Made by a program: the position numbers and the translations under genes
Notes under the pieces: model-generated
Told to the model about the DNA's origin: nothing
What the model saw: the letters and a program-made list of their open reading frames with translations, nothing else
Databases searched by the model: none
Shown here: piece by piece, positions 35,487 to 44,639 of the stretch
How the letters are laid out: every line of letters begins with the position of its first letter
How positions within the stretch are numbered: the first letter of the stretch is position 1
Assembly (NCBI RefSeq): GCF_050948215.1
Contig: NC_135156.1
Span: forward strand, 15,313,257 to 15,377,256
Length of the DNA stretch: 64,000 nt
Direction: 5' to 3'
Source of the DNA: Halictus rubicundus
Taxonomy: Eukaryota > Arthropoda > Insecta > Hymenoptera > Halictidae

Positions 35487-37282
35487 TGTCCACACAGAGA
35501 GAAAGAGAGTGCGCCCAGCGCACGTATCGCGACGGTAATTAAAAGCGCCGGTTAACAGGGCCAGAGAAAAAAAAAAAAGAGGAAAAGGACTCCCAGTGTC
35601 CCCCGATAATTACCGTTCTCCTCGAGGGGGGCGAATTTGTCGCGACAAAGCAGCACCAACGGCAGCCAGCAGCGCGCGTAAAACGCGCCGGCGGAGATCA
35701 ACAGTACCAAAAGCAGCACGCCCAGCATGAACGACTTCCTCCAGGAGCCGTTCTGCAGACCCAAAGCGAACTGCGGCTCTGCGAACAAAAACGGTGCACA
35801 CCTTCTGTAGAATCCGTCTCCCTGACCCCTCAAACTGTCCTGCTGATAACGCTCCGCGGAAACATACATTGTTCCTACACGCGTCGAAACATTTTTCCCC
35901 CCTTTCGTTCCACCCGTGCAAGCAACTGCGCGTTTTCACGTTGCGACAAGATTCGCCGAGGGGCTCGTGTCACTCGATTCGAAGCAGGTTACGTTATTTC
36001 TGGCCTCTTTGCAATTACAGGTAACCCCCCCTATAACACGGTAGATAGGTTCCTAAAAAATGCCGTGTTGTATCAGACCCAGAGCCAGTACAAAAAGGGG
36101 GGTTACGAAAACGTTGAAAAGAAATATTTTTTTTAATTCTACACAAACAACTTAATTTTTATTAAAAATATAAATTTTCATTTAACGCAACTTTAATTTA
36201 ATTGTGGCCGTGTTGCAGGAGGGTTCCCGCAATTTATGAATCGTATTATAGCGAAACCGTGTTGCAGGAGGGCTACCTGTACTCAAATTTTTTGACACCT
36301 TCGCACCGCCCGAGGTCATCTCGAACTCGATTGAAATTTTTGTTACTCGGCGGTACCTGCTTCGACCGCGTTACTACTGTAATCTATGAGATTAAAAATG
36401 TTTAAATTGTTCAACAGCGTATATTGTACTCTACACTATTTTCTTGACAACCGGGTTGCTCGCGTAGTAGGTATAATAAATGTTGCGACGCACATGCTAT
36501 CAGGTCGTCCCATAAGTTCGTGCCGTTTACTCTTGTACCATTTAAATTCTAGAAATAAAATATGTAATCACCCTTTCATTCCACAACCTCTTCTGACCTT
36601 CTTGGCAAAGACATCACTATACAATTTCTGCGGTTTTTCATTAAAATACTTTTCGATGGTGAATAATATAAACATATCCACGGCACGAACTTATGGGACT
36701 ACCTAATATACAAGACCTATTGTGGATTTTAAGCACATCCAAAATCGAACTGGCACAGGAGGTGTTAATGAATTGTTCTTCGTGACGATTGACTCGAAAG
36801 ATCGTGTAAATAATAAATATTATATAAAGATCCACAGTCCAGTGACGACATAAAAGTGTGACCATCAGTATGTATGAGCGTTTTGTAATTCTTTCGAAAC
36901 GAATGATAAAAGTAGAGATTGCCGAATTGCAATTGACAGGCGATGCCGAAGAGCGTCCGAAGATCGACAAAATGGCGGGCCAGAGAGCCGAATCGTCTGA
37001 CGTCCACGACTCGAATTAACGATTCGCGGTGACAGAAGCGCGTCCAGGACGAATGCGCTCGGTTTTCGCGCACGCAACCGTGTTTCCACGATAACCGAGG
37101 CCGCGACTGCCTAACCGTCGGAAAGATTAAAAGGCTTAGTTACTATACCTTGTCTGTAAACGTGAGCGGGTAACGTGATCTCCTCGTCCACGCCGTTGCT
37201 AACTTCGCACTTGTACTCCCCGTAATCCTCCAGAGTTATGTCCTCGATCTCCAAATAAGAGCCGATGATCTGATTGTCTTCC
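20668..37282 (-). CDS. Ig-TM-TIR receptor, IL-1R/IL1RAPL-like (3' part: four exons)
   Basis: Four minus-strand exons join in phase: 37149-37282 (end of an Ig domain), 35614-35778 (transmembrane segment), 23913-24050 (first part of TIR) and 20668-21113 (rest of TIR, tail, stop). Each has AG acceptor and GT donor signals, and each junction carries one base of a codon. The order Ig, single helix, TIR is that of the IL-1 receptor family (IL-1R, IL1RAPL, SIGIRR), type I membrane proteins that signal or act in adhesion through a cytoplasmic TIR. About 294 residues are recovered; family members usually have two or three Ig domains, so the signal peptide and first Ig domains are missing here. The introns (11.6, 2.8 and 1.4 kb) are full of repeats. 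It is convergent with the ABCC4-like gene. The ligand is unknown, and neuronal versus immune role cannot be decided from sequence. Confidence 0.8.
21114..23912 (-). other. Intron of the Ig-TIR gene
   Basis: Between the two TIR exons. It holds a repeat fragment (21212-21305, GACTGCGGATTTTATGC family) and the CACGCCC tandem array (22870-23400). Several GC-rich frames (for example 22337-22837 minus and 21777-22076 plus) have no domain and no splice-phase fit. A 10-G run lies at 23847-23856. Confidence 0.5.
22870..23400. repeat. Tandem repeat, ~190-200-bp unit, three copies, each with CCACGCCC
   Basis: Three diverged copies share TTGTAATTAACC-AGCAAA-TCGA-TCGAT (or near versions) and a closing block GCCACAA-ACCACGCCCA. 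The CCACGCCC octamers are at 22998, 23186 and 23386. The octamer is an Sp/KLF-type (CACCC/GC box) sequence. It lies in the intron between the TIR exons. Confidence 0.7.
23913..24050 (-). CDS. Ig-TIR exon: TIR box 1 and helix A
   Basis: The exon encodes DGKECDALVCYHEKD, a clear TIR box 1 (consensus DGKxYDAxVSY), then LVIGIVIPTLETRHRYKC and ALELSHLNQN. The acceptor is AATTGCAG and the donor ACT|GTAAGT. A Tyr-to-Cys change sits in box 1. The segment that should hold the BB loop Pro-Gly reads LSHLNQNW across the exon junction and lacks both residues. Confidence 0.8.
24518..24600 (+). mobile_element. TTAA element family A, left-end fragment
   Basis: It begins TTAACCCTTAGCACTCGAATGG followed by a GGCGCC-containing block and AAAAATT, matching the left ends at 27313, 38068 and 49405. 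The right end is not found nearby, so it is a truncated copy. Confidence 0.65.
25603..26265. mobile_element. TTAA element family B with an internal 109-bp unit expanded five-fold
   Basis: The element is bounded by TTAA and the inverted ends CACTAGGTTTACGG and CCGTGAACCTAGTG (13 of 14 match). Inside, a unit of about 109 bp beginning GACTATTTTACATTACTTT occurs five times (starts near 25634, 25743, 25851, 25961 and 26069) with few changes. A relative with one unit lies at 53754-53952. A hairpin GGAACCCG/CGGGTCCC sits at 26225-26249, just inside the right end. There is no coding capacity. The TTAA target is that of piggyBac-type transposases. Confidence 0.8.
27313..27808 (+). mobile_element. TTAA element family A, interrupted by a nested element
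   Basis: TTAA plus CCCTTAGCACTCGAA at the left and TTCGAGTGCAAAGGG plus TTAA at the right define a miniature element. Without the inner insertion it is about 250 bp, like the copy at 49405-49652. Confidence 0.8.
27522..27770 (-). mobile_element. Nested TTAA element (249 bp), related family
   Basis: It lies inside the element at 27313-27808 and is flanked by TTAA on both sides. Its ends are CCCTTTGCACTCG and CGAGTGCGAAGGG, perfect inverted repeats except one base. A stem AGTGGTG/CACCACT at 27731-27753 sits just inside the right end. Confidence 0.8.
30354..30390. repeat. (GA)n microsatellite
   Basis: An uninterrupted GA run of about 36 bases. Confidence 0.95.
30850..31900. repeat. Complex tandem repeat, two to three ~300-420-bp copies
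   Basis: The blocks CTGAAATTGTGGGATCAAGG (30911, 31208), CCTTGAGTCGCAGCATGA (about 31002, 31420), ACTGGAGTTACGAGTAATGG (31161, 31580) and GGTTTGACAAAGATATTTT recur in order. A more diverged third copy reaches about 31900. Copies differ by internal insertions, so the period is not constant. Confidence 0.75.
32603..32668. repeat. (GA)n microsatellite
   Basis: An uninterrupted GA run of about 64 bases. Confidence 0.95.
34713..34825. repeat. TTAA-edged repeat with two GTATTAATAC palindromes
   Basis: Starting at TTAACACACTATCGGCGGG, the block GTATTAATACCTTTT occurs twice (about 34736 and 34789), each time preceded by a GCGGG-type sequence. A TTAA lies at about 34818. The ends are only weakly inverted, so an element of the TTAA type is possible but not certain. 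Confidence 0.35.
35455..35482. repeat. (GA)n microsatellite
   Basis: A short GA run in the intron, 130 bases from the transmembrane exon. Confidence 0.9.
35614..35778 (-). CDS. Ig-TIR exon: transmembrane segment and juxtamembrane region
   Basis: The acceptor TTTTTGTTCGCAG precedes a short extracellular stretch (EPQFALGLQNGSWRKS) with an NGS glycosylation sequon. Then comes a hydrophobic helix (FMLGVLLLVLLISAGAFY) and the basic/aromatic juxtamembrane ARCWLPLVLLCRDKF typical of IL-1R-family proteins, ending LEEN. The donor is AACG|GTAATT. The frame continues into the TIR exon as N-D-G-K. Confidence 0.8.
36018..36279. mobile_element. TA-flanked miniature element, pogo/Tigger-like ends
   Basis: The element has CAGGTAACCCCCCCTATAAC at the left and GGAGGGCTACCTG at the right, whose reverse complement is CAGGTAGCCCTCC. 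It is flanked by TA on both sides. A CCGTGTTGCAGGAGGG block occurs twice near the right end. It is 262 bp, non-coding, and lies in the intron between the Ig and transmembrane exons. CAG ends with a TA duplication suggest the Tc1/mariner/pogo superfamily. Confidence 0.65.
36500..36706. mobile_element. Mariner-like miniature element
   Basis: Inverted ends AGGTCGTCCCATAAGTTCG and CGAACTTATGGGACTACCT, with TA next to each end, enclose about 207 bp. Ends with GTCCCATAAGTTCGTGCC are typical of mariner elements. There is no transposase; it is an internally deleted copy. Confidence 0.75.
37149..37282 (-). CDS. Ig-TIR exon: second half of the membrane-proximal Ig domain
   Basis: After a pyrimidine-rich tract and TTTCAG, the exon encodes EDNQIIGSYLEIEDITLED followed by YGEYKCEVSNG. 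This has the D-x-G-x-Y-x-C-type signature of Ig strand F (here EDYGEYKC), then a G strand ending HVYRQ. It needs two bases from an upstream exon, which I did not find. The donor is AAG|GTATAG. Confidence 0.75.
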
Positions 37283-38067
37283 CTGAAACCGAGTCGTTAA
37301 TCTTTTGAGTCGGCGTTCGACGGACAGACAAAAGGCGGACGAAGGAGAGTGAGCGAGCAGGTGAAATAAACAATCGAGACCATGCCCTCACGTAATCGTT
37401 TCTTATTCGCGCCGATCGCGGAAACCAAGGTCTGGGGGCCTCGGTTTCACTGGAACGACGATCCTGGTGGACAAAAAGGTTGTTGGCGACAAAAAGATCC
37501 CCCTTCCAGTGTAAATGTTATCGTTGTTACACAATAAAGCGCCGAGAGTCGGGACAATAACTGTTTTCGCGGTGAAATCATTCAAATATGCCCTCGGGAA
37601 CCTCGACGCGCCGCCATTTTGGCCTGCGAGAAGGATCGCTGGAGTTTCCGGCCGAACGTGTTCGGGACCAGTTCGAGGTTCTCGCGAGTAGACGTTTAAT
37701 TTATCAACTGCTGTTGCTTTCATCTTGTGTGTGTGTGTGTACTTATAGTGAACGTGTCAGCTGTTGCTTTATATTTTACTCAGCGCCGTGGGAATATTTA
37801 TTAAGAAATTTTTAAGTAGAATATGCGAACCACGTTCTGAGGTACAGTTTTAAATTATAGCTGCCGTAACTAATGGCAAAACTGGGTGCAGATTTTCAAA
37901 ATAGTGTAAGTCATACCCAATCAAGAGTATCTGCAAAAATGTGTAAAACCTCGTCGAGTAAAATTCCCAATAAAAATATCTTAATAGACCGTGGATTTAT
38001 ATGGAAACTAAACAGTAGTGTGTATGGCACAGTGCAACGTAGAAGTGTCTTTCTTATTTTAATAATC

Positions 38068-38315
38068 TTAACCTTAGCGCTCGAATGGCGACTGTAAGGC
38101 GTTAAACTAAAATTTGCTGTATCGTTATTAAAAATATTTTTCAAATTATTAAATTTGCTTGAACTTAATAAATTACTAAACACTTCGGTATTGTACGAGT
38201 AAATCGCACCATTTTCGTATGAATAACATGAAAGAAATATATATAGAAGGGAAATATTCTAGGTCGGAAGAAACGTTTCGTTTTGGAGTTAAAATAGCTT
38301 CGAGTGCAAAGGGTT
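38068..38315 (+). mobile_element. TTAA element family A
   Basis: Left end TTAACCTTAGCGCTCGAATGG, right end CTTCGAGTGCAAAGGGTTCA; the right TTAA is mutated to TTCA. The interior matches the copy at 49405-49652 (TTACTAAACACTTCGGTATTG, ACGAGTAAAT-GCACCATTTTC). Confidence 0.8.
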
Positions 38316-38577
38316 CATAAGTTGAAATATTTTTAACTCTTTCAATCTTTCTACCGTTTTAAACTGTTCTTGTCACGCACGCAAATCCACAATCTCTCAA
38401 CGTAATTTATTCAAATGAATAACTTTAAAAATCGCTAGAAACATTAATATCGATTTTTCCTCAGAAGGTAAAAAAAGACCAAGGACAGGACCAAAAGGCC
38501 CAGCTATTGTTATAGATACCAAACACAGCGTGCAACGCCGTTTCAAGCGCCGCAGACTCCTCCAACAGCAATGATCA

Positions 38578-38755
38578 AGGTAAAAGCGGCGATTCGCCAT
38601 AAGATCGCCGCGTTTTTTCGCGAGTGTCGAAGGACAGGGGAATACTTATGGCTGGTAATGTACCGAAGAGCCACGTGAGAGGGACAGAAGCCCGTAGGTT
38701 CGAAGGGTAGAGGAAAGGCTCGTCGTTCGAGAGCCGGAGGCTGTAAATCTGCCAG
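38578..38755 (-). CDS. Possible N-terminal Ig-like exon of the Ig-TIR gene
   Basis: After CCAG at 38756-38759 an open frame encodes WQIYSLRLSNDEPFLYPSN then VPLTWLFGTLPA and IPLSFDTREKTRR. The W-x-I, D-E-P and L-x-W pattern resembles the first Ig domain of IL1RAPL-type proteins (W-S-I, G-E-P, L-x-W). Position and strand fit an upstream exon. Against it: the acceptor lacks a good pyrimidine tract, no convincing GT donor precedes the TGA near 38575, the first Ig cysteine is not seen, and the missing Ig2/Ig3 halves were not found between here and 37282. Confidence 0.25.
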
Positions 38756-38759
38756 CTGG

Positions 38760-41700
38760 ACACCCGTACCGCGGTACTTTCGAGAAAATATCACCGTCGT
38801 CTCGCGGTCCCGATGAAGTCAGCACCAGCCTCGCGATGATTTCTCAATTTTCCGTGGAATCCCTTCCGGGCTCCTGTCCGGGGGAAAATAATTGGTCGTG
38901 TTGCGCGTCGGGTTGCTATAAAAACGCGCTGATCTCATCCGTTTTCTCGCTACGTTCCATGATCATTTTTTTTTTTTTTTAGTATCTCCGTGACGTTTTA
39001 TTTATGTAGGAACCGTCAGCTTGCAAGGTACATCGATTAGTATTGTAACGTAGACGCGCGTGCCGGTACAATTCTGCAATTGATGATTTTCTCTTAGGTT
39101 CATTTTACACGGCAAATAATTGTTGAATCCTTTGCATTCCTGAGAAATTCGTGGAAAATCAATTGATTGGTACTATGTGTCCTTTTATACTTTATAATAT
39201 TTTCAATTCTGTTGTCAATATTTGTTTGAAAGGATATCTTTGTGATTTCGGGGGAGATGTTAAACTGGGAATTGGACTTTCTCGCACCCGAGTCGATTAT
39301 CGCGACATTATTAATTCAGGGGCACGTGTCTCGAGAAACGCCCTTAACGCGGTCGCTGCCATTCCGGGGACGATAAGGGTGGCATAAAATCGCAGCAGCT
39401 TTAATGACACAGCAATGCAGGAAAAACAAGATTTCTTAAGCCACTTATGCTCTGCGGATAACCTTTTTGCCAAGCGGACTATAAAATTGATCTCGAAGTT
39501 TGTGGTGCTTCGGTAATCCTAAAATCAGCCTGATTTGTGGCAATTTTCGAGGCCAGGTGGGTCGCGAGGCTCTCTTCTCGCGCGCCGCGGAGCCGAGCGC
39601 GCCGCTAAGGGGGGAAAGAGAAAGTCGGCGGGAAAAAAGGGTCGGAGAGGTCTTGATCGGGGCCGAGCGATTAGTTTACGAGCGAAGGGACGCATGCGAG
39701 TGATACCCAAGCAACATAACAGACGTCCACGGACAGCTGACGGCTCTATAAGCTTAATAAGCCGCGAGATCGCGAGACCTCGGCGAAAGAACAGCCGGGG
39801 AACGCGGTGCTCTCGCGAGGATCGACTGATTTATGACCGTCTATCCCTCTGGTCGATCGACGATCCAGGAGAGTGAGAGGGAGAGAGATCTCTCCTTTCG
39901 CTCTCGGCGAGGAATCTTCGACGGGGAGATCGCGAAACTTCGCCGCGGATCGTTTCGCAGGGATCGAGCCTGAAACGGAGCTATGAAATTGTACTCGCTG
40001 CGAGGGTGCTGCGCTTGCCTTTCTGGAGTACAGTGTCGGGCAAAAGCTTTCCTCGGAACTTGATTTTGTCTCGTTAGCATCGCCTGTCTCCGAATTGCAC
40101 GAATTCGCAGTGGCATTTTCTCGAATCGCGTGTCCGTAGAATTTTTGGAGATGTCGGTACTTAATGTTGGCTCTTAATATTGGTTATTGATTATTGTTTG
40201 GAAAAACGTGAGTGGAGCACTGTGTTAGACAGTTTAGGGTGTAGTTCCAGTTGAGAGTTTTTATTGGAATTTAGTTTTTCAGAATTGTTAGCCCCCGAAT
40301 TTATTGCACGATTTTATTGAATCGCGTGTGGAGAAAATCTTTGGCAATGATGGTTCTTTGTTGTCCTTTGGACAAATGCGAGTGGAACGGTATGCTGATA
40401 TTCTAGGGCATGGTTTTCCCTAAAATGGAAGTCACAGGCTTTTGCACGATTTTATGGATAAAATTGTTGGCGATGTCGATGCACTGTTTGTTATAATCTG
40501 GAAACTAACGGAAGCTTAACACGTTCATTCTATACAATTATTTTCCGCCAGTCCGTATAATAATTGGACAAAATAATGAAAATATTAATCGCAAAAAGGG
40601 CGAAGTTCGTTTTCATTGACCGAATAACGCGATTTATTTTATTCGAACCATTTGTGGACGACAATTTTTAAAATATTCTCTTCCGGTGACGAGAATGTAT
40701 GTCGCAATCTGGTTCGGTGTGTTGCATAATTTACAGCAGTTTATTATGCATATGATAGTCTGCGGATTTTATGCATTTACAGCAACAGTGGAAAGATAAA
40801 ATAGAAGGAACATTTAAAGGTTTAAACAATATGTCATTTTCAATTGATTAATACCATGAAAAAAATCAATTTCTATTTCAAACCTGTTGGTTGCGATTTA
40901 GATACAAAATTTTTGTTTCTATCAGGGAGACGATCAATTTCTGTGGAATGTCGTCTTACAATTAAACTTTCACTTTCACAATGAGCAGTCAACAAGCTAG
41001 AAATATCGTTAAAACTGAAAAACTGGAGCATCCACTAGTAACAATCCAGCCAAAAGTTAGTTACAATCAAAAACCGAAAAAAGCTCGGAAGCTGGACCAA
41101 CCGGTTCCGACCGGAAGTGGCCGGCGGCGCAATCATCGGGGAAAAATCGTAAACTGTTTACGAGTGGTGTTCGGTTATTTAGCCTGGGGAACGGTGTAAT
41201 TCGTGTCGCTGACGAAATTGAATCCTCCGATTAGTTTTTTTTCTTTCCTCTTTTTTTTTTGTGTTCGTCGAACGCGCGTCGATTATCCGCGATCGGTTTT
41301 GCGCGCGTCGCACGAAACGAGTTCGCGTGGAAATCGAGCGGCGCGGTCCTCGTTAATATTTCATTTTCCCTGTCGCTTTTAATTGCGACCCGCGGAAAAC
41401 CGTGGAGGGGAGGGGGTAATTCGACGAGCCGCAACCGCTCGCGTTTTGTCCGCGGGCGGGCTGTTCGTTATCGAAGGCGACGGGAATTTTAAATTGACCA
41501 ACTTCCCGCGCCTCGGATTGACAGCCGGCACCGACGCCGACGCCGACGCCGACACTCGATGTCGCGACACAATTCGACAAGTTTTAATTAAAAGGCCCAC
41601 GGAAATTCGAAACAGCGTCGCGCGCGGTCTCGTTAGCCCGCTACGCGAATTACAAAAGCGAATTCACGCTCGCCGATCGCGAATTATGCCGCGGTCGTGG

Positions 41701-41940
41701 AAACCGTACGCGTGCGATTTCCGATCGAGCGATCTTCTCGATTTCTTCGTTGCTTCAATTTTTTTAACGCTAAATCCTATCGGCGTTTGTCGAAACGGCT
41801 CTAGATTTTTTCTATTTTGCAATTTTCGAAATACTAAAACTTGTTTATGCGTAGTGAATTTGGTCGCGCAACAGTGACTTGAGCTGTTTTATCAAAGTTT
41901 ACTCATTTATCTAGCTCAGCTATGTTTAACAAGCGCTCTT
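38760..41940. other. No gene recognised
   Basis: It contains a fragment of the GACTGCGGATTTTATGC repeat family (about 40762-40860), a (GCCGAC)n stretch near 41533, and GC-rich chance frames on both strands (for example 41383-41877 plus). It could be a 5' intron of the Ig-TIR gene. Confidence 0.35.
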
Positions 41941-41944
41941 TGCT

Positions 41945-42800
41945 CTTGGGAGCACTCTCGGTTCCTGTGGGAGCAATACTTTAGAGCAAGTGACATCGGT
42001 GGATAAACTAATAGACTAGCGTAGATTATCTGTCTTGATTTCTGTGCACAGAGTCTCCTGGGTGGGCGTGGCTTCTTTGCGTTTGATTTTTCCGGAGCTT
42101 GGCTGGTGCCCCACCGTGCAATCTGTGTCTGTGTCTGCTTTAAAGCAACGATTTAGAGCAGATAACGTCAGATAAGGAGACACAATACTGTTTGTTCTGT
42201 TTCCTCTATATGAAATTGTGGGCGGGGCTTCGTAGCTCCTAGCTTCGATGGAGCTTGGACAGTGTCCCAAAGGGCAATCTGTGTCCATGTCTTCTTTATA
42301 GTAAAGCTTCAGACCAAATAATATCATAGAAGGGGATAAAATGCCCCGAGTGGGCGTGGCGTCTTAGATTTTTTAGAGCTCAGCCAGTGTCCCAAAGGGC
42401 AATCTGTAACTATGTCTTCTTTGTATTAAACTTTCAGACCAAATAAAGTCATAGAAGTGGCTAAAATACTATTCTATTTGTTTCTTCTGTATCAAATGCC
42501 CCGAGTGGGCGTGGCTTCCTAGCTCTCAGCTTCGATGGAGCATAGACAATATCCCAAAGGGCAATCTGTATCTATGTCTTCCTTATACTAAAGTTTCAGG
42601 CCAAATAATGTCAGATAAGGATATACCGTACTATTTGCTTTGTTTCCTCTGTGTAAAATGTCCCGAGTGGGCGTGGCTTCGTAGCTCTCAGCTACGCGAT
42701 GGAGCATGGACAGAGTCCCACAGGGAAATCTATGGCTACGTCTTCCATAGAATAATGTTTTCAATGAAGCAACATCAAGGAAAAAGCTAGAAGACATGTT
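41945..42800. repeat. Tandem repeat, ~150-160-bp unit, about five copies, each with GGGCGTGGC
   Basis: GGGCGTGGC (or one-base variants) occurs at 42064, 42219, 42352, 42507 and 42669. Each copy also has GGCAATCTGT, ATGTCTTC and TTTCAG-CCAAATAA blocks in the same order. The copies are diverged. The octamer is the reverse complement of the CCACGCCC box seen in the 22.9-23.4 kb array, although the rest of the unit differs. Confidence 0.75.
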
Positions 42801-43813
42801 ATCTTCGTTCCTCGGTGTAAAATATTCTAAAATAGTGTAAAACATTTCCGGAAATCTGTGTTGAACAACAAGAAATGTGGAAAAGAGCTAAATGAGTTCA
42901 AAGAAAAGAAAATTCGAGAAAAACCGGTGTCCAATTAAATCCCCGAACGATTTGCATGACCCATTTCCGGTTCTCGGCGCCGTTTGATCCTCGCCGAAAT
43001 AAAATCAAAAGATCGGAGTGGGTGGGAGTGGGCGGAGGAGAACATTATCGAGCGTTAATTAAGTTTCAATGGACACGGTAACCAATGCCGGAATCGGCGC
43101 GTTACGAGGCTGAGCAACCCGAGTTTATTGGTTTCTCTTAATTAAGCAGGGGGTCCGGGCGATGTTGATAGTGTCGGGGGCAAGGGGTGGTTGGCAAGCG
43201 GGATCATTAGACCCATCGATTTCCCGTCACCTCTTACGGGATTAAAGTCTATCCTGTGGGCCGTGCGATCGAAAAAGGGGGGGGGGGGGAGGCCTTCTAC
43301 GAACACTCTATAAATTCCGCGCCGTTAAGTCGATTTAAACTATTTCAATTGATGGGATACTTCGGGACCTTCGCCCTCTTCGGGCTCTGTTCTATGAACC
43401 GCGCGCGCGTTCGCGTTCGCGGCGAGCCATCAATCTTCATTCCTGTCGATTGATTTCGATAGATACGGCCGACGAGCGGCCTAATGAAAAAGAAAAAAAA
43501 AAACAACAGAATCAGGTGGCGAACCTCGTTCCTTGGGAATCGAGTCGATTTCAATCGGCAAGTTTCGTTTCGAGGGACTCGAGCAAGGATAAGGCTCGCG
43601 AACCTGCTCGAATCATTTCGCAATGCCTCGCCTCGCGTTCGATGCTCCTTTCTCGTTTCAAACGCGAGAAAACGGCCGACAATCTCCGGGATTGCTATCC
43701 ACTTCGATTTGATAGCGGCACGCCGATTTTTGCGAGGGTTGGAAATGGCCGACTGACCTAACAGTGGACATCGAACGAGCTTCGAACGACTGATAGTTGT
43801 CAGTCGGTGCAAT
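42801..43813. other. No gene recognised; 10-G run near 43277
   Basis: A 180-codon minus frame (43345-43887) overlaps two plus frames in CpG-rich sequence, and its end runs into the transposable element at 43814. It has no domain. A homopolymer G run lies at 43277-43289 with few interruptions. Confidence 0.35.
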
Positions 43814-44074
43814 TTAACCCTTAAGTGCATAGGTAAACTAAATATTAGGAACATGAATGCATACATGGGGTCCATTGAGGACCCCACTTACCTAATTCCT
43901 TGCTAACTTTGATTACAGCAACAATTTCTTTCTGTAAACACATTAAACATAACCTAAATATTGACAGAAGCAAATAGTTGAACTCTCAGTTCACAAATGG
44001 CGCGGCTAAAAATGTTAACACAAAATCCGACACTGGGGTCCTTTGCAGACCCCACTCATGCATTTAAGGATTAA
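43814..44074. mobile_element. TTAA element with two subterminal GGGGTC hairpins
   Basis: TTAA followed by CCCTTAAGTGCAT at the left, and ATGCATTTAAGGA followed by TTAA at the right. GGGGTCC-ATTGA-GGACCCC lies at 43868-43886 and GGGGTC-CTTTGCA-GACCCC at 44035-44053, one toward each end. The length is 261 bp and there is no coding frame. This is a piggyBac-type (TTAA) non-autonomous element by target site and ends. Confidence 0.75.
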
Positions 44075-44097
44075 TGGAGTCAAATATTTCTTAATGG

Positions 44098-44560
44098 CCC
44101 GGTCTTCGTAGATTCGCGATAAGGTAGAGTGTCTACATTACCGACAAAAATAGACGAAACATGGTTTTACGTGCCTCGACTTTTCGTCCTTATATGAGAA
44201 TATTTTTCGCTGGGAAACGGCTCGTTCTAAAGAGGAAGATTCAATCTAGCGCGCGCTCGTCATCAGCTGACGAGATTATGCAGATATTTGCTAATATAAG
44301 CGTTAGAAGTAGGCGAAAAATTGAGCCAAGACTCTGTAGATTCGCGATAAGGTAGAGTACCACATTACCGACAAAAATAGACGAAACATGGTTTTACGTG
44401 CCTCGACTTTTCGTCCTTATATGAGAATATTTTTCGCTGGGAAACGGCTCGTTCCAAAGAGGAAGGATGAATCCAGCGCGCGCTGGTCATCAGCTGACGA
44501 GATTATGCAGATATTTGGTAATATAAGCGATAGAAGTAGGTCAAAAATCAACAATGTGCA
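44098..44560 (+). repeat. Tandem duplication, 227-bp unit, two copies
   Basis: Copies at about 44108-44334 and 44335-44561 are nearly identical: GTAGATTCGCGATAAGG, ACATTACCGACAAAAATAG, TTCGTCCTTATATGAGAAT, CATCAGCTGACGAGATTATG. The period of 227 is not a multiple of three, so the repeated 60-80-codon frames are by-products. A partial inverse copy is at 5771-5866. Confidence 0.9.
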
Positions 44561-44639
44561 TGCCGCGGAATCCAAGCATTTTGCCGGCTACAAATTGAGC
44601 TATATTTTGTCTCGATTCACTGCGAAATAAAGCGAAAAA

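Larger units (their letters stand above)
24051..35613 (-). other. Large repeat-rich intron of the Ig-TIR gene
   Basis: This 11.6-kb interval joins the transmembrane exon to TIR exon 1. Recognised contents are listed separately: TTAA elements at 24.5, 25.6-26.27 and 27.3-27.8 kb, a ~300-420-bp tandem repeat at 30.85-31.9 kb, GA microsatellites, and a palindromic repeat at 34.7 kb. In the rest (26.3-27.3, 27.8-30.35, 31.9-34.7 and 34.83-35.45 kb) I see only chance frames. Confidence 0.5.

Noticed and set aside
37403..37520. Minus-strand stretch encoding IVVPVKPRPPDLG as a possible Ig linker exon
   Set aside because: No donor in phase with the exon at 37282, and the frame ends soon after. The resemblance is too short.
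43345..43887. 180-codon minus-strand frame
   Set aside because: It begins inside the TTAA element at 43814-44074, overlaps two plus frames and has no recognisable motif.
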